Virus record (IMG/VR): IMGVR_UViG_3300031885_000033 | Span: 1 to 46,110 of that record | DNA from: a virus | Strand: one strand, 5' to 3' | Length of the DNA: 46,110 nucleotides | Part shown: positions 24,011 through 29,883 of the stretch, piece by piece | Numbering within the stretch: position 1 is the first letter of the stretch | Layout of the letters: every line of letters starts with the position of its first letter | Position numbers and translations under genes: made by a program | The notes under the pieces: model-generated | What the model was told of the DNA's origin: nothing | Databases searched by the model: none | The model's input: the letters and a program-made list of their open reading frames with translations, nothing else

Positions 24011-24234
24011 CCAAACTCGACAAGACCGTGACCCGCGAAACGCGGCAACTCTACTGTGGCCGGCCGCTGGTGGTGGCGCTGGAGCCCGCTGGCTACGTCC
24101 AGATCCGGCCCAAAGGCGCCCGCAACGAAGTCTACCGGCTGTCGTTCACGCAGGTGATATTCGAGGCCGCCCGACGGACGGCCGACCACGAGCGGGCCGA
24201 ACGGGCCCGGGAAAGGAGGCGCACGGCGCGATAA
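24007..24234 (+). CDS. Small conserved-style phage protein, unknown function
   Basis: 75 aa, ATG 24007, ATGA overlap. The form 'TRETRQLYCGRPLVVALEP', then 'YVQIRPKGARNEVYRLSFTQ' and a basic helical tail is a layout I know from many uncharacterised phage and prophage small proteins. It is the last gene before a strong terminator. Confidence 0.65.
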   Translation: MTKLDKTVTRETRQLYCGRPLVVALEPAGYVQIRPKGARNEVYRLSFTQVIFEAARRTADHERAERARERRRTAR

Positions 24235-24256
24235 CTGACTCTGGTTTGGAATCGAG

Positions 24257-24288
24257 CCCTGCGGTCGGCGACGGCCGCAGGGTTTTTT
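24257..24288 (+). terminator. Intrinsic terminator of the first early operon
   Basis: An 8-bp GC-rich stem (CCCTGCGG/CCGCAGGG) with a 10-nt loop is followed by six T. It ends the operon 22005-24234. Confidence 0.85.
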
Positions 24289-24430
24289 ATGTTTGGGGCA
24301 GGGAACGCGTAGGTGAGGCCGGGAGGCCCTGGGTGACACCTGGATAGCCCCCAATTGCACCACGGGGCTCCCAGCGGCGATTTCCTGGTAGAGTGGCTTC
24401 CGAAAAGCCGCCTTTCTGATTCTCCCACCT

Positions 24431-24457
24431 GGCCCGGCACCCCACCGGGCCCTTTTT
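24431..24457 (+). terminator. Second intrinsic terminator
   Basis: A 7-bp stem (GGCCCGG/CCGGGCC) with a 7-nt loop, then C and five T. It lies 140 nt after the first. Either it backs up the first, or it ends a short RNA made from the 24289-24430 stretch, in which a small hairpin (24395-24409) is the only other structure I see. Confidence 0.7.
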
Positions 24458-24463
24458 CGCACC

Positions 24464-24569
24464 AATGTCCCGTTACGCAAGAGTAGGCCTGGTGGCGATT
24501 ACCTCTATGTGATTGATTCCAAGCTCGGGGTGAAGGGTGAATGTCCCGATCTAAACAGTTCGGGACATT
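24464..24569. repeat. Three copies of AATGTCCCG before the integrase gene
   Basis: AATGTCCCG occurs at 24464-24472 and 24540-24548, and inverted at 24561-24569. The last two form a perfect inverted repeat with 10-bp arms (AATGTCCCGA/TCGGGACATT) and a 10-nt spacer, nine bases before the recombinase ATG. They may be recombinase core or arm sites (attP-like), or an operator for the recombinase gene. Confidence 0.55.
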
Positions 24570-24578
24570 GAGGGCGAT

Positions 24579-25148
24579 ATGGGTTGGTCTCGAGGGCAGG
24601 CCGTCAAGTACCTGACAGAAGAGGAGTTACAGGGCCTCTTCGCTGCGATCAAAGATCCGCGCGACCGGGCCATGTTTATGCTCGGGTTCTGGCGAGGGCT
24701 CCGGGCGAGCGAGATCGGGTTGCTGCGGCTCGATAACTGGCGCCCCAAGACCGGGCGGATCTTCGTCCGGAGGCTGAAGGGCAGCATCAGCCAGGATTAC
24801 CGGGTGACCCCGGAGGAGGAGCGGGCACTCCGCGCCTGGCTGCGCGTGCGCGGTAAGGTCCCGGGTCCGCTCTTCTCCGGCTACCGCTCGCGCGGCCTTG
24901 GCCGCCGGCAACTCGACCGGCTCATGAAGCAGTACGGCGCCGCGGCGGGAATCCCCGAGGAGAAACGGCACTGGCACATCCTGAAGCACTCGTGCGGAAC
25001 ATTCCTTCGCGATCACGGCGAAGCGATCGAAATGGTGCAGGATCACTTGGGGCACGCCGCGATCACATCGACGATGGTATACGCACACGCGACTCCGCGC
25101 CAGCGCGACGAGCTGGCCGAGCGGCTCTCAGATCTGCGGGTGGCGTAA
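24579..25148 (+). CDS. Short tyrosine recombinase/integrase
   Basis: 189 aa from ATG 24579; only a catalytic domain is present, without the usual N-terminal arm- or core-binding domains. Catalytic positions: Arg 42 ('RGLRASEIG'), Lys 67 ('LKGS'), His 133 in 'HILKHSCG', His 159 ('LGH') and Tyr 168 ('MVYAH'). The usual second Arg of the HxxR motif is Lys 136, a variant seen in a subset of phage-type recombinases. Expected roles are integration/excision or dimer resolution. The small size resembles FimB/FimE-like or XerC-core enzymes. The adjacent triple repeat is a likely substrate. Confidence 0.8.
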   Translation: MGWSRGQAVKYLTEEELQGLFAAIKDPRDRAMFMLGFWRGLRASEIGLLRLDNWRPKTGRIFVRRLKGSISQDYRVTPEEERALRAWLRVRGKVPGPLFSGYRSRGLGRRQLDRLMKQYGAAAGIPEEKRHWHILKHSCGTFLRDHGEAIEMVQDHLGHAAITSTMVYAHATPRQRDELAERLSDLRVA

Positions 25149-25149
25149 T

Positions 25150-25350
25150 GTGAAGTACTGTGTGCGTTGCGGCTGGGCATTATACCCGGATATGACGTAC
25201 TGGGTCGAAATTGAGACAAGAAGTGATTTTGTTTTGGGAACGGTGGGGCCATTGTGCCTGATCTGCTGGCAGAAAGTGGCGGACCGTATGGTGGATCAGT
25301 GCCGACCTGCTACGCATGCGCACGCGGATCTGCCGGTTCATCTGCTGTAG
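25150..25350 (+). CDS. Small Cys-rich protein, putative zinc ribbon
   Basis: 66 aa from GTG 25150, one base after the integrase stop. Two CxxC pairs, 'CVRCG' (residue 4) and 'CLIC' (about 36), could bind one zinc ion. The third codon positions are less GC-rich than in neighbours, which fits a recent arrival or non-essential coding. Translation would depend on coupling to the integrase, as no separate SD is seen. Confidence 0.45.
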   Translation: MKYCVRCGWALYPDMTYWVEIETRSDFVLGTVGPLCLICWQKVADRMVDQCRPATHAHADLPVHLL

Positions 25351-25501
25351 CAGGCGCGCCCCCCGCCGCACAAAACCGCACACCTGACTTCCCGCGCCAG
25401 GGCCCCGCCATCGCCGCGGCCACCAAACTGAACAGCGAGCGCCGTGTCATGAGCTCAGTGTACCCGGTGTTCGCCCGTAAAAGAAGCGATTTGGGAGGTG
25501 G

Positions 25502-25530
25502 GTAGGTGGGTCGGTTGCCGACTCACCTAC
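25502..25530. promoter_or_regulatory. 13-bp inverted repeat (GTAGGTG...CACCTAC)
   Basis: Arms 25502-25514 and 25518-25530 pair over 13 bases with one G.T, with a 3-nt loop. The half-sequence CACCTAC recurs inside the spacer of the promoter at 25707, so it may be an operator rather than a terminator; no clean T run follows. Confidence 0.4.
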
Positions 25531-25575
25531 TTACTGCTTCTCTTCTTATTCTTCCGTAATAAGGATAGGGGGGCC

Positions 25576-25664
25576 GACAGCGGAACAGCCGGAACAGGTA
25601 ATTTCGCCATTTCTTCGCCTTGGATGGCGGCACGCCTGTTCCGTTGTCGTCGTCGGAACAGCGG
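25576..25664. repeat. Upstream cluster of GGAACAG iteron-like repeats
   Basis: GGAACAG occurs at 25582, 25591 and 25655, and inverted (CTGTTCC) at 25636, in an otherwise gene-free stretch (25351-25743). The extended form ACAGCGGAACAGCC also appears inside the initiator gene at 26478. It is a candidate part of the replication origin or an autoregulatory site for the initiator. Apart from this, the inverted repeat at 25502 and the promoter at 25707, I see nothing in the 25351-25743 interval. Confidence 0.55.
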
Positions 25665-25706
25665 TGCCGGTGTTTGCGGCATAAGTGGGCCCTTCAAAAA
25701 AATAAC

Positions 25707-25736
25707 TTGACACCACCTACCTGGCACGCATAGAAT
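25707..25736 (+). promoter_or_regulatory. Sigma70-type promoter for the replication operon
   Basis: TTGACA (25707-25712) and TAGAAT (25731-25736) are 18 bp apart, very close to consensus. The predicted start near 25743 is at the ATG of the 58-aa gene (25744), so its message would be leaderless. Confidence 0.7.
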
Positions 25737-25743
25737 CATTGCG

Positions 25744-25920
25744 ATGGCGCGGCGACCGAAACGAGTATTGGTGGACATGGTAGCCGCGGGCCGCGAAGGT
25801 GGGTTTGCTAGAGCGGCCAAACTCACACCCAAACAACGGACCGAGCAGAGCCGGCAGGCTGCGTGCGCACGCTGGAAAGCCTGGCGGAAGGCCAGACGGC
25901 AGGAGGCGGCCGCGGCGTGA
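25744..25920 (+). CDS. 58-aa KGG/ARW-type basic protein
   Basis: Too short for usual ORF cut-offs. ATG 25744 begins 'MARRPKRVLVDMVAAGREGG'. The C-terminal half 'KLTPKQRTEQSRQAACARW' is the same style as the N-terminal motif of the minus-strand protein (21179-21895; 'KMDPDRLRAVGAKGAEARW'). The protein is strongly basic and probably nucleic-acid binding. It is the first gene behind a near-consensus promoter and lies just before the replication initiator. A small regulator of the replication operon is my inference. Confidence 0.6.
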   Translation: MARRPKRVLVDMVAAGREGGFARAAKLTPKQRTEQSRQAACARWKAWRKARRQEAAAA

Positions 25921-25958
25921 CAGACTACCCGTTATCGGAAGTTGGAGGCCGCTGGTAG

Positions 25959-26984
25959 ATGGCCGCCGCAGCTCCGATGCCTCCAGGTCGAGCCCGCGCG
26001 GCTGGAGCGTCGGTGGGCTACGGTCAGTTTCCAAATTCGTACTTCAGCCACCTGTTTTATCGCGTGCCGCTTTTCTCTTGGGCGATCGTGGGCCAGATCC
26101 TCTACCGGACCCGCTGGGGCGAGGGTGTTGTAAGCCTACAACAACAGGCTGAATGGTTTCGCCCCGATCAGAAAAAATGGGCGGAGCAACTCGGCATCAC
26201 TGATCGGGGACTCCGCAACGCCGTCCGGGAGGCGGGCGCGTGCATCGAGGAGCGGCAGGTGGGCCGCTATGTCGAGTATCGGTGCGTCGTTGAACAGTTC
26301 ATACGCATGCCGGTTCGCGAATCGAGCCGCTCGGGAAATCCCGCGCCGGAGAGGAAAACACCGGGGCAAGGCGCGTCAGTTCCCTGCTCCGCTGATCTGC
26401 TCGCCATCTGCCCACTACCAGAATTAGCCCACCTCGAAGCATCGGAGTTGAAAACAAAAGGGAAAACCCCACAACAGCGGAACAGCCGTTCCGCTGTCGA
26501 GAGTGCCCGAGGGAAAGCACACCGGAACAGCCGTTCCGCTGTCGAGAGTGCCCGAGGGAAAGCACACCGGAACAGCCGTTCCGCTGTTCGCCCCGGAATC
26601 CGCGGCATCGTCGAGCAGTTTACGGCCCGGTTTGGGGTCGGCCCAGGTGACGATGTCCTGATCGAGATCCAGCGCGCCTTGGGTGACGCTTCCGAGGAGC
26701 AGTTCGCGGCGGCGGTCGCGGCCAAGGCAGTTAAGGTTCGTTCATATAAATTTCTGGCGCTGATCGCGCATGAGTGTGCCCAGACCGCCGGGGCTTGGCA
26801 GCGGCAGCACGGGCCGGTGGAGCCTCGATTGGAGCGACGGGTAGATCCGGCGGTGTGCCCCGGCGTGGGCTCCCGTAGCTGCGGGAAGCCTAAGGCGGCT
26901 GACGCGACGATCTGCGATAAGTGCGTCGAGTACAACCGGCACCAGTACGCGAAAGCGGGGTTATATCAGGGGCGCGCACCATGA
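25959..26984 (+). CDS. Putative replication initiator with internal iterons
   Basis: 341 aa from ATG 25959 (GGAGG ten bases upstream); a GTG near residue 19 is an alternative. Residues about 25-110 form a winged-helix-like domain ('NSYFSHLFYRVPLFSWAIVG', 'WAEQLGITDRGLRNAV'), as in phage replisome-organiser or lambda O-type proteins. Residues 165-210 are encoded by tandem DNA repeats (26478-26588). The C-terminal half is helical, ending with four Cys ('VCPGVGSRSCG', 'ICDKC') that may bind zinc. Origin repeats inside the initiator gene recall lambda O. No helicase or polymerase gene is near, so it probably recruits host proteins. Confidence 0.6.
   Translation: MAAAAPMPPGRARAAGASVGYGQFPNSYFSHLFYRVPLFSWAIVGQILYRTRWGEGVVSLQQQAEWFRPDQKKWAEQLGITDRGLRNAVREAGACIEERQVGRYVEYRCVVEQFIRMPVRESSRSGNPAPERKTPGQGASVPCSADLLAICPLPELAHLEASELKTKGKTPQQRNSRSAVESARGKAHRNSRSAVESARGKAHRNSRSAVRPGIRGIVEQFTARFGVGPGDDVLIEIQRALGDASEEQFAAAVAAKAVKVRSYKFLALIAHECAQTAGAWQRQHGPVEPRLERRVDPAVCPGVGSRSCGKPKAADATICDKCVEYNRHQYAKAGLYQGRAP
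26478..26588 (+). repeat. 45-bp tandem iterons inside the initiator gene (2.5 copies)
   Basis: Units start at 26478, 26523 and 26568. The first two are identical over 45 bp and the third covers about 20 bp. Each starts with the inverted repeat CGGAAC-AGCC-GTTCCG. In the first copy the arms extend to ten bases (ACAGCGGAAC/GTTCCGCTGT). The 45-bp period keeps the reading frame and is about four helical turns plus. It is the best candidate for a replication origin in the window. Confidence 0.75.
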
Positions 26985-27178
26985 CCCAGACCGATCTCGA
27001 CGCCTATGACCGTGGCTTCCTCGCCGGCGCGAACCTCCGCGTCGAGGAACTCCGCGCCGCGGAAGCCACGCTGGCGGGCCGGCGGCGCTGGAGCTGTGGG
27101 CTGCGCCTGGCCCTGACGGGGGCGTTGCTCTGGGCGAGTGTAACCTCGCTGGCCGCAGTATGGCTGGCCGTGAGGTAG
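26981..27178 (+). CDS. Small membrane protein
   Basis: 65 aa from ATG 26981 (ATGA overlap with the initiator). The N-terminal half is acidic and helical ('LDAYDRGFLAGANLRVEEL'). Residues about 43-63 ('LALTGALLWASVTSLAAVWL') form a C-terminal membrane helix. Unknown function; tail-anchored topology. Confidence 0.55.
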   Translation: MTQTDLDAYDRGFLAGANLRVEELRAAEATLAGRRRWSCGLRLALTGALLWASVTSLAAVWLAVR

Positions 27179-27191
27179 CAAGGAGGATGTG

Positions 27192-27413
27192 GTGAAACAG
27201 GCGGCGAAACGGGCGCGCGTGGCGCCGGATGTGAAGTTTCCCGATCCGTGTCAGGCGCTGGAGGTCTGGGGGCGCGTGTGCGGCGATGTGAAAGTGCTCC
27301 AGGAGCAGGCCAGGTATGCGCCCGACGCAGACATGCACGGGCGGCTGCGAGTGATGCAGGAAACGATTGAGCGGATGCGTGGGAACCTGCGCGTGCTTCT
27401 GGGGGAGCCATGA
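27192..27413 (+). CDS. Small helical protein, unknown function
   Basis: 73 aa from GTG 27192, five bases after AGGAGG; the GTG at 27189 is too close. Basic N-terminus, then helical with 'ALEVWGRVCGDVKVLQEQAR'. It overlaps the next gene by ATGA. Not recognised. Confidence 0.5.
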   Translation: MKQAAKRARVAPDVKFPDPCQALEVWGRVCGDVKVLQEQARYAPDADMHGRLRVMQETIERMRGNLRVLLGEP

Positions 27414-27625
27414 CCATCCAGGGCGAGTGTGTGCGCATCACCGGCCGCCCCGACGTCGACTGCGTGACCATCACCATCGGCGAGACCTGCGAGATCACGC
27501 TGCCGGCGCATGAGGCGAGACTATTCGCGCTGTTGCTGCGCAAGGTGGCCGTTACCGTGCATCGAGAGCATTTGGGCGCGGGTATGACCGCGTTGCCGGT
27601 GGCGCCGGCGGAGAGGGTGATGTGA
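27410..27625 (+). CDS. Small protein, unknown function
   Basis: 71 aa, ATG 27410, ATGA overlap on the 5' side and GTGA overlap on the 3' side. Beta-rich first half ('VDCVTITIGETCEITLPAHE'), then a helix 'ARLFALLLRKVAVTV'. Not recognised. Confidence 0.5.
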   Translation: MTIQGECVRITGRPDVDCVTITIGETCEITLPAHEARLFALLLRKVAVTVHREHLGAGMTALPVAPAERVM

Positions 27626-27870
27626 GTTGGTACTGCTTCCACTGCCACGCGGCGATCGCCTTCATTGAGCGGGAGGGAGAGATCAGCCCGACGATGTTCT
27701 CTAAGAAACTCCACGTCATCGGCGGTGCGCCGTTGTATTGTTGCCTACGCTGTGGCGCGGTGCAGATGCCTTCGGATACACTGCGCGAGCAGATGCGCGA
27801 ATGGCTACAGAAACAGCAGGCCGCGGTGAATGGCGCTGTGCTTGTGAGCAAGGATGTGGCGGTGCCCTGA
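27622..27870 (+). CDS. Small zinc-ribbon-like protein
   Basis: 82 aa from GTG 27622 (GTGA overlap). Cysteine pairs 'CFHC' (residue 5) and 'CCLRC' (about 41) can bind zinc, with a helical tail ('LREQMREWLQKQQ'). Probably a small nucleic-acid or protein adaptor. Its stop overlaps the next ATG. Confidence 0.6.
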   Translation: MSWYCFHCHAAIAFIEREGEISPTMFSKKLHVIGGAPLYCCLRCGAVQMPSDTLREQMREWLQKQQAAVNGAVLVSKDVAVP

Positions 27871-28085
27871 TGCCCCTGCGCCCTGAGTCGACCGAGGAGG
27901 AACGGCAGGCGACGGTCCTGGCGCTTGCTTGCCTGGCTCTCAACCGGCCGGGCTGGGACTATTTCCTCCGCGCTATCGCCCGGAAACTAGATCCAGGCGT
28001 GGCGATGTACGAAGGTTTCAAGCAAGCCAATGAGGATCGCGCGATGCAGTTTTCGGACGGAGGACCCCGTGCCCCTGCGCCCTGA
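27870..28085 (+). CDS. Small helical protein upstream of HNH gene
   Basis: 71 aa, ATG 27870 (TGATG). Helical and charged ('ERQATVLALACLALNR', 'WDYFLRAIARKLDPG'). Its first 16 nt after the start base (TGCCCCTGCGCCCTGA) recur at the start of the next gene, suggesting a local duplication. Not recognised. Confidence 0.55.
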   Translation: MPLRPESTEEERQATVLALACLALNRPGWDYFLRAIARKLDPGVAMYEGFKQANEDRAMQFSDGGPRAPAP

Positions 28086-28548
28086 TCTCCGCAACCTTCG
28101 CGACGCCAACGGCGACCTGGTCTACCGCGGCCGGGCGTGGAAGGCGCGGCGGGAGCGGCTGCTGGAGCGCTGCGGGAACAAGTGCGAGCGGTGCCGGAAG
28201 CCGAACCAGAAATGGGTCTGGGTCTGCACATCCCGGCACGGTGACTGTGGGCAGTATTGGACGGAATTTCTCTGCGCGCAGCGTTGGTTTTATTGCCTGT
28301 TCGCCGGCGGCGGGAACTTCTGGCTGTCTCCGTACCAGATAATGGAGGGCAAAAACACAGGGGCCCTTCGCCGGATTTGGGTGATTCTCACCATGGCCCA
28401 CCTCACGCACGACCCGCTCGACAACGACGACGCGGACCTCGCGATGCTCTGCCAGTGGTGCCACCTGAACTACGACAAGGTGCACCACCGGGACACGCGC
28501 TGCGAGCGCAAGGACCGAGCGCGGCCGCTGCTGAGGGGGGTGGCATGA
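28069..28548 (+). CDS. HNH endonuclease
   Basis: 159 aa from GTG 28069 with GGAGG five bases upstream, overlapping the previous gene by 17 nt; the earlier in-frame ATG at 28030 lacks an SD. The cysteines 'CGNKCERC' (about 35-42) and 'CQWCH' (about 126) bind zinc around the HNH core. The core histidine lies in 'MAHLTHDPLDNDDADLAML', followed by 'CHLNYDKVHH'. The product should nick or cut DNA. The role may be in packaging, recombination or as a homing-type element; the early position is away from the terminase genes. Confidence 0.8.
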   Translation: MPLRPDLRNLRDANGDLVYRGRAWKARRERLLERCGNKCERCRKPNQKWVWVCTSRHGDCGQYWTEFLCAQRWFYCLFAGGGNFWLSPYQIMEGKNTGALRRIWVILTMAHLTHDPLDNDDADLAMLCQWCHLNYDKVHHRDTRCERKDRARPLLRGVA

Positions 28549-28751
28549 TGCCGGGCGTCAACCCCATCGATCCGCTCATCACCCGCGCCCTCAAGCGCGC
28601 CATCGCGCTGGACGAGGCCGCACTGATCGGCGGCACAAGCTGCCGCGAACTGCTTAAGGGAGAGACGCCGAACGACATACGCAAGGAGATCGAAGAACTA
28701 CGCCGCCTGCTCGAGCGCATCCAGCCGCGGCGGCGAGGACGGGCGGGATGA
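28545..28751 (+). CDS. Small helical protein, unknown function
   Basis: 68 aa from ATG 28545 (ATGA overlap; a second ATG at 28548). Helical throughout, ending in a coil 'IRKEIEELRRLLERIQ' and a basic tail. Not recognised. Confidence 0.5.
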   Translation: MMPGVNPIDPLITRALKRAIALDEAALIGGTSCRELLKGETPNDIRKEIEELRRLLERIQPRRRGRAG

Positions 28752-28825
28752 AAAACCCAGTCCCCAAACGTGTAGCGAGGATCGAGATTAAAGGAGGATT
28801 TGATGGACCTTACCCGAGCAACTGA
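28748..28825 (+). CDS. Possible 25-aa ORF bridging to the Acb2-like gene
   Basis: ATG 28748 overlaps the preceding stop as ATGA. The frame runs 25 codons through the SD of the next gene and stops at 28825 inside it. It could couple translation of the sponge gene to its upstream neighbour. Codon bias is not decisive. Confidence 0.25.
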   Translation: MKNPVPKRVARIEIKGGFDGPYPSN

Positions 28826-29051
28826 ATTGACGCCGGAAGTCGAGGCCGCGATCAAAGAGGCCTTCGAGTACCAGAGGTGGAACAACGATCAGCAGATACG
28901 GGGGACATTGATCCGAAAAACGCTGGGCGATGCCGTGAAAGTCATCGTCCAGAATGTTCCCCCCGGCCCGGACCGCACGGTCGGCATCCGCAAGATCCTC
29001 GAGGCGCGCATGGACTGCAACTCCGCCATCACGCACGGGGGCAAGTATTGA
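28803..29051 (+). CDS. Acb2/Tad1-like cyclic-nucleotide sponge (anti-CBASS/anti-Thoeris candidate)
   Basis: 82 aa from ATG 28803 after a perfect AAAGGAGG. The order is short N-terminal helix, 'FEYQRWNNDQQIRGTLIRKT', a long helix, 'VPPGPDRTVGIRKILEARMD' and 'NSAITHGGKY'. This is the layout I know for Acb2/Tad1-hairpin-domain proteins: two antiparallel helices with a conserved Pro-Pro turn, Arg-x-(V/L) and Asn-x-Ala-Ile. Known members bind and hide signalling molecules made by CBASS or Thoeris. Which ligand this one binds cannot be told. It has unusually strong translation signals for this operon. Confidence 0.7.
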   Translation: MDLTRATELTPEVEAAIKEAFEYQRWNNDQQIRGTLIRKTLGDAVKVIVQNVPPGPDRTVGIRKILEARMDCNSAITHGGKY

Positions 29052-29227
29052 TGCAGCGTAGCATCCTCGAGCCCCTGGTCCGCAAGATGCTCGACGAGGA
29101 GGTGGCCGGCTACGAGAACTACCCCTGGAAACAGGAGGGCGCTTCGCGCGTGGCCCGGCGGATCGTCGAGGCTATCGAGCAAGCGGTGGACCAGGCTGAG
29201 AGTGTGGGGGAGCCGAGTGGTGAGTAG
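29051..29227 (+). CDS. Small acidic helical protein after the sponge gene
   Basis: 58 aa, ATG 29051 (TGATG overlap), too short for usual cut-offs. It is helical ('SILEPLVRKMLDEEVAGYEN', 'VARRIVEAIEQAVDQA') and acidic. Tight coupling with the Acb2-like gene makes it a possible second anti-defence protein, by position only. Confidence 0.55.
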   Translation: MQRSILEPLVRKMLDEEVAGYENYPWKQEGASRVARRIVEAIEQAVDQAESVGEPSGE

Positions 29228-29726
29228 ACCCTTGCCGGCGAACCTGGACCCCGACCCCGACACTTATCTGCCCGACAAGCGGGCGGCGCGTGAGGTGCCG
29301 CCACTCTACCTCAGCCCGGCCGAGCGCCAGCGGTGGCGAACGGGTGGCGCCGAGCAAACCTCGGCGCGCAATTATACTTGCGTGCGAATGCCGTTGCCCA
29401 CACCCGACGCCCGCCGGGGTAGGAACCCTCAGAGGTATGTCGTGGCCTGGCGCGACCAGTGGGGCGACTCGGGCCAGAGTCCGTACATGACGCGCCAGCA
29501 GGCGGAGACGCTTGGTCGCTGGTTCGAGCGCCCGGGATGCTGGGCGGCGCTTATCGACCGCAAGGACTGCCGCATTTTGAAGGAGTATGGCACGCGGTTC
29601 GCGGACCTATTGGCCGCCAGGGAGCGTCAGGCGGCGTTGCAGGTGGTTGGGGCCCATCGCAAGTCGCCGGAGCGGGAGAGGCAACTCGAGTTGCCGCTGG
29701 TGATGGCGGCGGGAGGGAGCGGGTGA
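29220..29726 (+). CDS. Hypothetical protein, 168 aa
   Basis: GTG 29220 follows a GGGGGAG; in-frame GTGs at 29202 and 29217 are alternatives. Pro-rich N-terminus ('PANLDPDPDTYLP'), then a compact alpha/beta part ('RYVVAWRDQWGDSG', 'AETLGRWFERPGCWAALIDR') and a basic end. Not recognised. Confidence 0.5.
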   Translation: MSRPLPANLDPDPDTYLPDKRAAREVPPLYLSPAERQRWRTGGAEQTSARNYTCVRMPLPTPDARRGRNPQRYVVAWRDQWGDSGQSPYMTRQQAETLGRWFERPGCWAALIDRKDCRILKEYGTRFADLLAARERQAALQVVGAHRKSPERERQLELPLVMAAGGSG

Positions 29727-29883
29727 ATAAGAACGTGAATGAGGCGAGGGCGATGGGCGGCGACCACGACAACCCCTTCGCCGCGCCTGCCACCGTGGGC
29801 TGGCGGCGATGCGGAGCAACCGCTATCTGCTGCACGAATTCGCCATGGCCACCAACGGTCGCGCGAGGGGGGCGGGGGCGTGA
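29723..29883 (+). pseudogene. Small gene apparently broken by a -1 frameshift near 29806
   Basis: GTG 29723 overlaps the previous stop as GTGA, and TGA 29881-29883 overlaps the next start (GTG 29880) in the same way, but these two lie in different frames. Third-position GC bias follows the first frame up to about 29806 and the second from ATG 29809 on. Joined, the product would be 53 aa ('MNKNVNEARAMGGDHDNPFA' ... 'RYLLHEFAMATNGRARGAGA'). Either an indel (real or assembly) or a frameshift site explains this. Without the shift the first frame reads on to 29902. Confidence 0.45.

Noticed and set aside
24360-24430. tRNA-like stretch with a GGCTT/AAGCC hairpin and 'GGTAGAG'
   Set aside because: The loop lacks T at the position before the anticodon, no T-arm (TTC) or acceptor pairing is found, so I treat it as a plain hairpin between terminators.
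25498-25710. 70-aa hydrophobic plus-strand frame
   Set aside because: It is made of the inverted repeat and iteron DNA, has no SD, and would cover the promoter at 25707.
26478-26588. CRISPR array
   Set aside because: The 45-bp units are contiguous with no unique spacers and lie inside an open reading frame; iterons fit better.
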